Shown here piece by piece: positions 35,934-44,521 of a stretch of 64,000 bases of DNA; the stretch's first letter is position 1, and each line of letters opens with the position of its first letter. A program made the translations under genes and the position numbers. The stretch comes from Hyphomicrobiales bacterium (GTDB lineage: Bacteria; Pseudomonadota; Alphaproteobacteria; Rhizobiales; Beijerinckiaceae), in contig CAKNFP010000001.1 of the NCBI GenBank assembly GCA_930633525.1, positions 62,001 through 126,000 of the forward strand, in the 5' to 3' direction. The notes below the pieces were generated by a model that saw only the letters and a list, made by a program, of their open reading frames with translations, was not told the DNA's origin and made no database searches.

Positions 35934-36746
35934 ATGACGGCCGGCTTGATGTATCGCATGCCCTATGGCTTCGGTCCGAGTGCCGGACCACGCCAGGGGC
36001 CGGATGGTCGCCCCTTCGACTGGACGCATGCGCCGCGCAAGCGCTCCGTCGCCGTGAGCTATCTCACGGATGCGACGCTTCTCCGCAACCTGCTGCCGCC
36101 CGGGTTCTCGCTCACGGATGAACCCGTGGTGACAGTCGAGCTACAGTATTTCACCGAACTGGAATGGCTTGCCGGTCGCGGATACAACACGCTCGGCATC
36201 AAGTTTCCCGTGACCTACAGGGGCGCGGTCGACGAAATCACCGGGATGTTCCTCGCGGTCCTGTGGGAAAACATGCCGGATCCGATCATGACCGGGCGCG
36301 ACGAACTTGGTTTCGCCAAGCTCTACGCCGATATACCCGAGCCGCGCATCTTCCGGGGGCGGGAATTTCATGGCGCCGCTTGGCTCGGCCATCGTTTCAT
36401 CGACATCGAGCTTGATGCGATTGAGGAAGCGCCGCCCGCGCCGCTCTCCGGCCCTGCGGCCGGCGGCACGTTGCACTACAAATACGTGCCCGCGACGGGA
36501 CAATGGGGCGAGGCCGACGTCGCCTATGCTTGCCACACGCCTCCCGGTGCAAGCCTGCAGCGCACCACCGCGACCTTCCGCGCCGAGGGCACGGTGACCA
36601 TCCACGATACGCAATGGGCTGACATGCCAACGCAGTTCCATATCGTGCGCGCACTCGCTGCCCTGCCGATGGTCGAGGCGCGCGGCGCCGTGATCTCGGA
36701 AACGCGGGGCGGCAAGGATCTGTCTGATCAGCGCCGCCTGACCTGA
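35934..36746 (+). CDS. Acetoacetate decarboxylase family protein
   Basis: A 270-residue protein of the ADC family. The segment GRDELGFAKLYADI carries Lys129 at the place of the Schiff-base lysine of acetoacetate decarboxylase (GRExxGxPK type), and FYxxLWE-like ALVAVLWENMP-like surroundings precede it at 107-124. ADC relatives do decarboxylation, dehydration or aldol chemistry on oxo acids. ATG 35934 begins one base after the FAH stop. Its place suggests it handles the acid left after ring opening. Confidence 0.8.
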   Translation: MTAGLMYRMPYGFGPSAGPRQGPDGRPFDWTHAPRKRSVAVSYLTDATLLRNLLPPGFSLTDEPVVTVELQYFTELEWLAGRGYNTLGIKFPVTYRGAVDEITGMFLAVLWENMPDPIMTGRDELGFAKLYADIPEPRIFRGREFHGAAWLGHRFIDIELDAIEEAPPAPLSGPAAGGTLHYKYVPATGQWGEADVAYACHTPPGASLQRTTATFRAEGTVTIHDTQWADMPTQFHIVRALAALPMVEARGAVISETRGGKDLSDQRRLT

Positions 36747-36755
36747 GGACGGGAC

Positions 36756-37325
36756 ATGAGTACGGGAACACTGCCGCCATTCCGGCGGATCATCACGACC
36801 AATTCGGAGGGCGGCCGCTCGTGCATCCTGACGGACGCGCCCGTTCCGCATGTCCTCGAATCCGCGCCCGGACGTGGATTGATCAATCTGTGGGCGACCG
36901 AGTCCAATCCGCCCTCGCTCGACAAGCTCGACGACGCGGCCTGGCCGGTTCAGCTCGAGCCGCCCGCGGGCGGCACCGTCTTCCGCTTTTTTCAGCTTGG
37001 TCCGAAGACGGTGTCCAACGAGCATCCTGACGTCGCCGAGCGGGCCGCGGCCGCCGCCTTCGCGCGTATGGGCGCGGCGCATCTGCGCGTCGATACAACC
37101 CGCCATCCCTCGATGCACAAGTCGCATACGCTCGACTACATCATCCTGCTCAAGGGCAGGGTGCTGCTGGTGCTCGATGAGGACGAGACGGAACTGAGAC
37201 CTTTTGACGTGGTGATCCAGCGCGGCACCAATCACGCCTGGATTAATCTGGAGGACGAGCCGGCGCTCTTGATGGGCGTGCTCATGGACGCCGCTCATGA
37301 TCCACAGGGGGGTGAACAGCCATGA
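36756..37325 (+). CDS. Cupin domain protein
   Basis: A 189-residue protein with a C-terminal cupin fold. Motif 1 is seen in MHKSHTLDYIILLKGRVLLVLD and motif 2 in FDVVIQRGTNHAWINLEDE. His residues at both motifs could bind a metal. A role as dioxygenase, isomerase or sensor cannot be separated by sequence. It is coupled to the next gene by an ATGA overlap. Confidence 0.83.
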   Translation: MSTGTLPPFRRIITTNSEGGRSCILTDAPVPHVLESAPGRGLINLWATESNPPSLDKLDDAAWPVQLEPPAGGTVFRFFQLGPKTVSNEHPDVAERAAAAAFARMGAAHLRVDTTRHPSMHKSHTLDYIILLKGRVLLVLDEDETELRPFDVVIQRGTNHAWINLEDEPALLMGVLMDAAHDPQGGEQP

Positions 37326-38197
37326 AGCCCGCGCCCTTCGACTATAGGAGGCCGGCCACGAAGGCGGAGGCGCTCGATCTGCTGTCGGCCCATCGCGACG
37401 ACGACGCGAAGATCCTCGCCGGAGGACAGAGCCTCGTGCCGATGATGAATTTCCGCATGGCGCAGCCGACTGTGATCATCGACATCAACCGGATCGCGGA
37501 ACTCGCCTTCGTCGAAGAGCGGAACGAGCACATCGCGATCGGCGCGCTCACCCGCCACAACGACGTCATGCACCATCCCCTTGTCGGCGCTCACCTGCCT
37601 CTGCTGGCGATGGCCTATGAGAACGTCGCCCATCACACGATCCGCAATCGCGGAACGATCGGCGGCAATGTGGTGCATGCGGATGCGGCCTCCGAGGTGC
37701 CGGCCGTGCTGACCGCGCTCGATGCGGAGTTCGTGATCGAAAGCACCGAGGGCGCCCGCATCGTCGGTGCCGATGACTTCTTCCTCGGCGTGTTCACGAC
37801 CGCCGTCGAGGCGCACGAGCTGCTGGTCGAAATCCGGATACCGCGCCCCAACGCGCGAGCGGGTGTAGCCTTCGAGGAGGTCAGCCTGCGCAAGGGCGAT
37901 TTCGCGATCGTGTCCGTCGCGGTGGAGATCGTTGCCGACGACGGCCAGATCGAATCCGCCCGCATCGCCATTGGTGGCGTCGAGGAACGCGCCCTGCGCG
38001 CGGGCACCGCCGAGCAGGCGCTGACCGGGGCCAGTCTTTCCGACGACGCCATTCAGGCGGCTGCCGCAGCGCAAATCGAAGAGATCGACTTTTTCGACGT
38101 GCCGGGCATATCGGCCGCATACCGCCGCGATACGGCGAAGGCTTTGCTGGAGCGCAACATCCGGGCAGCGGCGGCACGGGCAGGGAGGATGAATTGA
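37322..38197 (+). CDS. FAD-binding (medium) subunit of a xanthine-dehydrogenase-family hydroxylase
   Basis: A 291-residue flavoprotein subunit (CoxM/NdhF type). FAD-binding motifs are AGGQSLVPMMNFRMAQP and TIRNRGTIGGNVVHADAASEVP; the CO_deh_flav C-terminal domain follows. It passes electrons from the iron-sulfur subunit to an acceptor. It overlaps the cupin stop and the next gene's start, giving gene order medium-small-large. Confidence 0.92.
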   Translation: MKPAPFDYRRPATKAEALDLLSAHRDDDAKILAGGQSLVPMMNFRMAQPTVIIDINRIAELAFVEERNEHIAIGALTRHNDVMHHPLVGAHLPLLAMAYENVAHHTIRNRGTIGGNVVHADAASEVPAVLTALDAEFVIESTEGARIVGADDFFLGVFTTAVEAHELLVEIRIPRPNARAGVAFEEVSLRKGDFAIVSVAVEIVADDGQIESARIAIGGVEERALRAGTAEQALTGASLSDDAIQAAAAAQIEEIDFFDVPGISAAYRRDTAKALLERNIRAAAARAGRMN

Positions 38198-38679
38198 GCC
38201 AGATCACCATCTCCGTGACCATCAATGGCGAGCCCATCGAGGCGACGGTCGAGCCACGTCTGCTCGTTTGCGATTTCCTGCGCGATCATCTCGGCCTCAC
38301 GGGCACGCATATCGGCTGCGAGCATGGCGTTTGCGGCGCCTGCACCGTGCTCGTCGACGGACGCACCGCGCGCTCCTGTCTCCTGTTCGCGGCCCAGCTC
38401 GACGGGGCTGAGGTCGAGACGGTCGAGGGGTTGCTGCTTCCCGACGGCGAGCTTTCACCGCTGCAAGCCTCCTTCCGCGACAATCACGGGCTGCAGTGCG
38501 GCTTCTGCACGCCCGGGATGCTGATGACCGCGACCGAGCTGCTCCGGCAGGACGGACGGCTCGATCGTGAAGGAGTGCGCGAGGCGATTTCAGGCAATCT
38601 GTGCCGCTGCACCGGTTACGAGACCATCGTCGACGCGATCCTGACCGCGGGCCGTGATCAGGCGAAGGAGACGGCATGA
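38194..38679 (+). CDS. [2Fe-2S] (small) subunit of a xanthine-dehydrogenase-family hydroxylase
   Basis: A 161-residue protein with two [2Fe-2S] sites. The plant-ferredoxin-type site has Cys42, Cys47, Cys50 and Cys62 ([16 protein letters not shown]). The second has Cys102, Cys105, Cys137 and Cys139 (CGFCTPG and GNLCRCTGY). It starts at TTG 38194, overlapping the previous stop, with GGGAGG upstream. It links the molybdenum and flavin subunits. Confidence 0.93.
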   Translation: MSQITISVTINGEPIEATVEPRLLVCDFLRDHLGLTGTHIGCEHGVCGACTVLVDGRTARSCLLFAAQLDGAEVETVEGLLLPDGELSPLQASFRDNHGLQCGFCTPGMLMTATELLRQDGRLDREGVREAISGNLCRCTGYETIVDAILTAGRDQAKETA

Positions 38680-41099
38680 TGTCTTCGGATCGACGCAATT
38701 TTCGCTGGATCGGGCAGAGCCTCAAGCGCCCTGAGGATATAAGGCTGGTGGCCGGCCGTGGGCGCTTTGTCGACGATGTGAAGCTGCCACGCATGGCGCA
38801 TGCGGCAGTGCTCGCGAGCCCCCACGCGCATGCGCGGATCGTGTCGATCAATCTCGATGCAGCGCGCGCCTTGCCCGGCGTCTATCTGGCGATCGGAGGC
38901 CGAGAGTTCGCGGACAGCGTCGGCCCGATGCCGACGCTTTCGTCTCCGCCTGTCGTGCAGCACTGCATGGCCATCGATCGTGTCCGCCATGTCGGCGAGC
39001 CTGTGGCGGCCATCGTCGCCGCGTCACGTTACATCGCCGAAGATGCGTTGGCCCTCATCGAGGTCGACTACGAATTGCTGCCGGCTGTGGTCGATCCGGT
39101 GGAGGCGATCGCCGCAACGGGCGATGCCGTCCTGCATCCCGAACGCGGCAGCAATGTCGTCCACAATAGCCGCCACGTCTGGGGGCCGGTCGATGAAGCT
39201 TTCGCCACGGCCGCCCACGTGGTGCGCCGCCGCTTCCGCTGGCCGCGCGTCTCCCCGCAGCCGATCGAGACGTCGGGAGCGGTGGTCGACTACGACCGCG
39301 CCGAGAAAAAGTTCACCGTTCATTCGAACATGTCCCAGCAGAGCGTCATCGGCGCCAGGCTGGCGCGGGCGCTCGGCGTCGAGCCCTTCCAGATGAACTT
39401 CCACATCAGCGACGTGGGTGGAAGCTTTGGTGGCAAATCGTCCCTCTACCATGTCCCGCTGATCGCCGCCGGGCTCGCACGCCTTGCGGGCCGGCCGGTC
39501 AAATATGTCGAGGATCGCCTCGAGCATATGGCGAACGGCAACCAGCACGCGTCGGATCGTATCTATGACGCGGCCCTCGCCGTGGCCGCGGACGGCACCT
39601 TCACCGGTCTCAGTCTCAAGGTGATCGACGACTACGGCGCCTATTTCATGATGAATACCGGTTCCCACGGCAATGCCCTTGCCCAGGCGACCGGCCCTTA
39701 TCGTATTCCAGCGCTCGAATATGACCTCACCGCCGTCCTGACCAACAAGACGCAGCAGGCGCCTTATCGCGGTTTCGGCGGCGAGGTCGGCAACTTCGTG
39801 CTCGAGCGGCTGGTCGACGCGGCCGCGCAGGAAACGGGCTTCGACCGCATCGCGTTGCGCCGCCAGAACTTCATCGACAAAGCTGAGTTCCCCTACAGGA
39901 TTCCGAACGGCAATATCTACGACAGCGGTGACTACCACCGCGTGCTCGACCGGGCGCTCTCCCACATCGACCTCGATGCCTGGGAAACCCGGCGTGTGAG
40001 CGCCCGTGCCGAGGGCAAGCGGATCGGGATCGGCGTCGCAACGGTGAACGAGCGCAGCGTGCTTTCGGTGACGGAGCTCTGGTTTCTCGATGAAAAGCCG
40101 GCTTTCCCGCAAACGAGCAGCCCAGAGAGCGTGCGTATCCGCATCAATGCGGACGGCATGGCCGTCGTCACGATCTTCGCGCCGCATTGGGGCAATAGTC
40201 CTGAAACAGTGGCCAAGCAATTGACGGCCGAATATCTTCAGATTGATCCCGATCATATTGCGGTGAACTACGCCTCGACAGAAAACGGCCTGATCTCGAA
40301 GGGGCCTGTCGGCAGCCGTTACACCGTCATGCTGGCCGGCGCGATCGCGGGGGCTACGGCGACGCTCAAGACCAAGATCATCCGCTTCGGCGCGCATATG
40401 CTCGGTGTCGCGGACGACGAGGTGGAGGTGCATGACGAATCCGTTTCCGTCATAGGGGACCCATCACGCCGGCGGTCCTTCGCCGATATCGCGCGTGCGG
40501 CGCACAGCTTCCGTTTGTCTTTTCCGGGCGGCGAGGACTTCCGCAGCGGCCTATCCGCCGAACATACCTATGACCATCCTTATACGACCATGCCGAAGGC
40601 CGACAGGTCTGACCTCGGTGTCTTCTATCCCATCGTCGGCCATGCCTGCCACATCGTGGTCGTGGAGATCGACGAGCGGACAAACCAGACGCGCATCGTG
40701 AAATACATCGCCGTCCACGACGCAGGCACCATCGTGAACCCACGCATCGTTGAAGGACAGATCAGGGGCGGCATCGCCCAGGGGATCGGCACCGCGCTTT
40801 ACGAGATCTATCGTTACGGCGAGGACGGGCAACTGCTGACGGCCTCCCTCGCGGACTATGCCATCCCGACCGCGCATGAGATCCCGGATATCGTCGTCGA
40901 CCACGTCGAGACACCGTCACCCTTTACGGAATTCGGCATCAAGGGCTGCGGGGAGGGCGGGCGTCTCGCCTGCATGCCGGCGGTTGCCGCGGCGATCGAC
41001 GATGCCTTTCGCGGCGAGGGCCTGTTCGTGGCGGAATTGCCCGTCACCCCCTCCCATTTGCACGCCTTGAGGAGCGAGGCGGGCTCCCCGCCCGAATAG
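38676..41099 (+). CDS. Molybdopterin-binding (large) subunit of a xanthine-dehydrogenase-family hydroxylase
   Basis: An 807-residue catalytic subunit. The a/b hammerhead domain comes first (RFVDDVKLPRMAHAAVLASPHAHARI). Cofactor motifs follow: SDVGGSFGGKSSLYH, QAPYRGFGGEVGNFVLERL and the C-terminal KGCGEGGR with the catalytic Glu. The AYRCSFR loop of true CO dehydrogenase is absent, so this is a hydroxylase of a heterocycle or aldehyde. ATG 38676 overlaps the previous stop. No XdhC- or MoxR-type maturation gene is present in the window. Confidence 0.92.
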   Translation: MMSSDRRNFRWIGQSLKRPEDIRLVAGRGRFVDDVKLPRMAHAAVLASPHAHARIVSINLDAARALPGVYLAIGGREFADSVGPMPTLSSPPVVQHCMAIDRVRHVGEPVAAIVAASRYIAEDALALIEVDYELLPAVVDPVEAIAATGDAVLHPERGSNVVHNSRHVWGPVDEAFATAAHVVRRRFRWPRVSPQPIETSGAVVDYDRAEKKFTVHSNMSQQSVIGARLARALGVEPFQMNFHISDVGGSFGGKSSLYHVPLIAAGLARLAGRPVKYVEDRLEHMANGNQHASDRIYDAALAVAADGTFTGLSLKVIDDYGAYFMMNTGSHGNALAQATGPYRIPALEYDLTAVLTNKTQQAPYRGFGGEVGNFVLERLVDAAAQETGFDRIALRRQNFIDKAEFPYRIPNGNIYDSGDYHRVLDRALSHIDLDAWETRRVSARAEGKRIGIGVATVNERSVLSVTELWFLDEKPAFPQTSSPESVRIRINADGMAVVTIFAPHWGNSPETVAKQLTAEYLQIDPDHIAVNYASTENGLISKGPVGSRYTVMLAGAIAGATATLKTKIIRFGAHMLGVADDEVEVHDESVSVIGDPSRRRSFADIARAAHSFRLSFPGGEDFRSGLSAEHTYDHPYTTMPKADRSDLGVFYPIVGHACHIVVVEIDERTNQTRIVKYIAVHDAGTIVNPRIVEGQIRGGIAQGIGTALYEIYRYGEDGQLLTASLADYAIPTAHEIPDIVVDHVETPSPFTEFGIKGCGEGGRLACMPAVAAAIDDAFRGEGLFVAELPVTPSHLHALRSEAGSPPE

Positions 41100-41423
41100 T
41101 CGATCATGCCCCAGAAGATATGTATTCGATCAATGACGATTGGTCGGATGGATGCCTTCATGGGGTGAAAGAAGTTCATGTCTCGGCGCATTGTCCGTTC
41201 TCGGTGAAACGCTGAGACTTCGTTGTCATGGCCGGGCTTGTCCTGGCGATCCCGGTAAGCGAGGTCCAGTGGCCTTCCAATCGGGATCCTTGGGACAAGG
41301 CCGGGAATGACGCCGGTGGGTCAGGTATTTCAACGAGATCGGGAAACGGGCTCCGCTGCATGTGTCGATCATGCACAGCCCGTTGCGCTGCAGCGCGTGT
41401 GACATCCAGGATGGAGAAAGTCT
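41100..41423. other. Intergenic gap with a palindromic repeat
   Basis: This is 324 bases between the large hydroxylase subunit and the CoxG-like gene. It holds the 87-base palindrome at 41225-41311 and no supported gene. Confidence 0.55.
41225..41311. repeat. Large imperfect palindrome, Hyphomicrobiales-type intergenic repeat
   Basis: The left arm 41225-41243 (starting GTCATGGCCGGGCTTGTCC) pairs with the right arm 41292-41311 (ending CCGGGAATGAC) at about 16 of 19 positions. Inner arms GATCCCG (41248-41254) and CGGGATC (41282-41288) are perfect. From memory, palindromes with GTCATGGCCGGGCTTGTCC arms are abundant between genes in Bradyrhizobium and relatives. Confidence 0.7.
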
Positions 41424-41885
41424 ATGGCTTTGCTGATTGAAGGTGAGGAGCGGATCACCGCGCCGGTTCAGGTTGTATGGGATGCGCTGAACGACCCCGC
41501 CATTTTGCAGCAATGCATCCCCGGCTGCCAGTCCCTGACGCTGACGGACGCCGGCGCCATGGAGGCGACCGTTGTTCTCAAGGTCGGCCCCATCAAGGCG
41601 ACTTTCGCCGGTTCCGTGACATTGACCAATCTTGATCCGCCCAACGGCTATACCATCCAGGGGGAAGGAAAAGGCGGCGTCGCCGGCTTTGCCAAGGGCG
41701 GCGCGGACGTCACGCTGATCCCGGATGGCCCGGAGCACACGCTTTTACGCTACACGGCGAAGGCGGATGTCGGTGGAAAGATCGCGCAGCTCGGAAGCCG
41801 GTTGATGATGTCGACCGCCAAGAAACTATCCGGCGAATTCTTCTCGGCTCTTGGAAGGACGATAAGCGCGGACGTTGAGAGATAA
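41424..41885 (+). CDS. CoxG-like SRPBCC family protein
   Basis: A 153-residue START-fold protein. The CoxG pattern is clear: EERITAPVQVVWDALNDPAILQQCIPGC, then GPIKATFAGSVTL and the C-terminal KLSGEFFSALG. CoxG-type proteins accompany molybdenum hydroxylase genes and may anchor the enzyme to the membrane. It follows the large subunit after a repeat-containing gap and probably ends this operon. Confidence 0.88.
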   Translation: MALLIEGEERITAPVQVVWDALNDPAILQQCIPGCQSLTLTDAGAMEATVVLKVGPIKATFAGSVTLTNLDPPNGYTIQGEGKGGVAGFAKGGADVTLIPDGPEHTLLRYTAKADVGGKIAQLGSRLMMSTAKKLSGEFFSALGRTISADVER

Positions 41886-42232
41886 TAATCTGATTACGTT
41901 CTTCAGGATAAAGTATTTTATTCTCTGCTGCGGGAAATTTCGTCAATTTATATGTAAATTTCCGCTGAATATCTATAAATTTCCGATTTTACACTCGTAA
42001 ATAGTTTTATTATTCGGACAGATGTTGCTTGCGTGGCGCCAGCAAGGCCGGCTGCCCAGGCCTCGATCATTGTCTACTCAAGCGCGACATCGCAGAAGCG
42101 GCCGGCAACCGGTCGCTTCCGCTTTGTCGCGTCTGCCGCTTGACTGCCCGGGACTACCGTACTACGGTATGACAATCTACAACAAAGAACCGAGCCGCAG
42201 CTCGATGCGGCCGCAATCCGGGAGGATCAGAG
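41886..42232. other. AT-rich intergenic region
   Basis: 347 bases with no supported gene. The first 130 bases are strongly AT-rich and hold the repeated AAATTTCC motifs (41933-41985). They probably contain the promoter of the 42233-48663 genes. Confidence 0.55.
41933..41985. promoter_or_regulatory. Repeated AAATTTCC sites, possible regulator binding region
   Basis: GGAAATTT (41933-41940) and AAATTTCC (41956-41963) form an inverted repeat. AAATTTCCG occurs directly at 41956-41964 and again at 41977-41985, 21 bases apart, which is about two helical turns. This geometry fits cooperative binding, for instance by the GntR protein encoded at 48778 (inference). Confidence 0.45.
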
Positions 42233-43321
42233 ATGGCGGAGCCTGTGCACGTTGGCATCGTTGGGCTGGGGCGCTGGGCGCGAGTGTTGACGCGCGCCGC
42301 CAAGAAATCGAACGCGATCAAGATTGTCGCCGGATTCAGCCGGTCCGAGGAAAAGCGGGCGGCCTTCACGCGCGATACCGGCATTCCCACCACATCAGAC
42401 CTGAAGTCGTTGCTCGCCGATCCGTCGATACAGGGCGTCATCCTGACAGTGCCGAACGAACAGCATCTGCCGGTTGCCGCCGAAGTCGCGAAGGCCGGCA
42501 AGCATGTCTATACGGAAAAACCCATCGCCAGCACGTTGGAGGATGGCCTCGCCATCGCTGCCCTGGAGAAAGAGCACGGTATAACGGTCACGGTCGGGCA
42601 CAGCGCCCGTCTGATGGCGGGCGTGCGCCGTATCCGCGAGGCGATTGACGCGGGAGAGCTTGGCCGAGTCGCGCTGATCGAGGCGAATTTCTCGAACGAG
42701 CGCGCCTTGGAACTCACGCCGCAGACATGGCGCTGGTACAAGCATCGCGCGCCGGGTGGCCCGCTGTCTCAGCTCGCCATTCATATGTTTGATCTTGTTC
42801 ATTACATTGGTGGCGAAATATCCGAGGCCAGTTCCATTGCCTCTAAACTGTCTCCGGTGGGTGCGGAGGTTGATGATCAGTCGCTGACCCTGTTGAAATT
42901 CCAGGACGGCAAGGTTGCCTATGTCGGCTCGAGCTGGACATCGCCCGGCATCTTTTCGCTCAGGGTCTTCGGCGCCAAGGGCCTCATGCATTATGAGATC
43001 GACTTCGGCGTATGGGATACGCCGGATGAAATCCATAAGTCTTCTTCACTTTACATCCAGCGCGGCAAGGATGGCTTCGGGAAACGTGAAGTCCTTCAGG
43101 ACAGCGAGAGCGATATGTTTCGCATCGAGCTCGAGCTCTTTGCCGAAAGCTGCCGTTCGGGCAAGGGCAACGAGTTGAGCGCCGACAACGGCAACGTGGC
43201 CGTGGCCTGCGTCTATGCGGCCCTCCAGTCCATCGACAGCAACGGGCAGCTGGTCAAGCTCGCCGATGTCATGGCAGCCGCCCGCGCCCGGGCCGGCGAG
43301 GGCGACCGCCATGTCGCCTAG
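42233..43321 (+). CDS. Gfo/Idh/MocA family oxidoreductase
   Basis: A 362-residue NAD(P)-dependent oxidoreductase. The N-terminal Rossmann domain has VGIVGLGRWARVL, and the family motif EKPIA is in KHVYTEKPIAST. The C-terminal domain has VGHSARLMAGVRRIREAI. Substrates are sugars, inositols or related alcohols. ATG 42233 is the first gene after the AT-rich region. It overlaps the next gene by 11 bases. Confidence 0.9.
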   Translation: MAEPVHVGIVGLGRWARVLTRAAKKSNAIKIVAGFSRSEEKRAAFTRDTGIPTTSDLKSLLADPSIQGVILTVPNEQHLPVAAEVAKAGKHVYTEKPIASTLEDGLAIAALEKEHGITVTVGHSARLMAGVRRIREAIDAGELGRVALIEANFSNERALELTPQTWRWYKHRAPGGPLSQLAIHMFDLVHYIGGEISEASSIASKLSPVGAEVDDQSLTLLKFQDGKVAYVGSSWTSPGIFSLRVFGAKGLMHYEIDFGVWDTPDEIHKSSSLYIQRGKDGFGKREVLQDSESDMFRIELELFAESCRSGKGNELSADNGNVAVACVYAALQSIDSNGQLVKLADVMAAARARAGEGDRHVA

Positions 43322-44129
43322 CGCCTTGCCCAGTCGCTATTTCTGGGATCTGACGCAGCCGGAGATCGTCGCGCAGTTCAAGCGGCATCCTCTGGTCATC
43401 CTGCCGGCGGGAAGTGTGGAGCAGCACGGTCCACATCTTCCGACAGGAACGGATATCTTTGCCGCCAACGTCATTTCGCATGCTGTGGCGGAAAGGCTCG
43501 ACGGTCTGGTCCTGCCGGCCCCGGCCGTCGGGGTGACGCCGATGCACATGCCGTTCGAAGGCACGATCACCTTGTCGCCGGATACCTATATGCGGGTGGT
43601 CTCGGAGATCTGCGCGTCAACGGCCCAGCACGGGGCGCGCTATCTCCTGATCCTCAACTGGCATGAGGGCAATATTCCCTCGCTCGCGATCGCGGCAGAG
43701 GATCTCCACCGCAAGCATGGCATGACGGTGCTGACCGTTCAGGCCTGCTATGTCGCGGCGGACATGTACGGGCATGAATGCAACGGACTGACGCATGGCG
43801 GCGAGATCGAGGCATTGGCGGTTCTCGCCTATCGTCCCGAGCTGGTGCATCTCGATCGGGTTGCCTACTGCTCGGACCAGTCCCATGGCTTGAAGATGGA
43901 CAAGCTGCGGCGCACCAAGAGCTATCAGCCGGTATTGACCGATATCCGCTGTATCGCGCCGACGGGCTGGTATGGCATGCCGCAGAAGGCGACCAAGGAG
44001 CGCGGCGCGGCAATGCTCGCGGCGCTCGCCGATGCCATCGCGAGCGAGGCCAGGGAAATCTTTGGCCTTCTCGATGATGTGCTCGGGGGCACGGCGGAAG
44101 TCACTGAGATCAGGCGGGCGACGCCGTGA
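43311..44129 (+). CDS. Creatininase family amidohydrolase
   Basis: A 272-residue protein with the creatininase metal site: Glu37, His39 and Asp48 in GSVEQHGPHLPTGTD, His in NWHEGN and Glu in THGGEIEA. Relatives open cyclic amides or lactams (creatinine, F420 precursor, mycofactocin). The frame extends upstream to 43215, but that part overlaps the oxidoreductase; ATG 43311 fits the family start. Its position suggests ring opening of a lactam or lactone after oxidation. Confidence 0.87.
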   Translation: MSPSALPSRYFWDLTQPEIVAQFKRHPLVILPAGSVEQHGPHLPTGTDIFAANVISHAVAERLDGLVLPAPAVGVTPMHMPFEGTITLSPDTYMRVVSEICASTAQHGARYLLILNWHEGNIPSLAIAAEDLHRKHGMTVLTVQACYVAADMYGHECNGLTHGGEIEALAVLAYRPELVHLDRVAYCSDQSHGLKMDKLRRTKSYQPVLTDIRCIAPTGWYGMPQKATKERGAAMLAALADAIASEAREIFGLLDDVLGGTAEVTEIRRATP

Positions 44130-44521
44130 CCCGGCTGGTGCGGGCTTCCGACGGCCGCCGGCTTGGCCTCCCCGGCCGCAGCGCGCGCGAGATCGCGGAT
44201 GGCGGCCTGGGCGATGCGATGACCGTTCGTCATGTCGAGATCGCCATGAGCCAGCCCGGTTCGGTCCAGCGCGGCCCGCATGTCCATAGCGACGTCGCCG
44301 AGTGCATCTATGTTCTCAAGGGGGCCGGCGTCACCGAGACGGAAAGCGGCAACTTCGCGCTACAGCCCGGGGATTGCGTGATCGTGCCGGCGGGAGAACT
44401 GCACGTGACGCGGAATACCGGCGCGGGAAGCCTCGAACTGCTGTGCTTTTTTCCCGTCGGGGACATCGCGATGCAGACACGGGAATTCGCATCCTGGGAT
44501 GAAGCGAGGGCGGCACGATGA
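44126..44521 (+). CDS. Cupin domain protein (small)
   Basis: A 131-residue single cupin. Motif 1 is GPHVHSDVAECIYVLKG and motif 2 is GDCVIVPAGELHVTRN, with the His and Glu metal ligands. It overlaps the creatininase-family stop (GTGA) and the next gene's start. Function is not deducible; isomerase or sugar-acid handling roles fit the context. Confidence 0.85.
   Translation: MTRLVRASDGRRLGLPGRSAREIADGGLGDAMTVRHVEIAMSQPGSVQRGPHVHSDVAECIYVLKGAGVTETESGNFALQPGDCVIVPAGELHVTRNTGAGSLELLCFFPVGDIAMQTREFASWDEARAAR

Noticed and set aside
39024-40433. 469-codon open frame on the minus strand
   Set aside because: It is the reverse of the molybdenum hydroxylase large subunit; the composition is typical of a shadow frame.
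38676-41885. Aerobic CO dehydrogenase operon
   Set aside because: The CoxL active-site loop AYRCSFR is absent, no coxDEF genes are present, and the neighbours are hydrolases.
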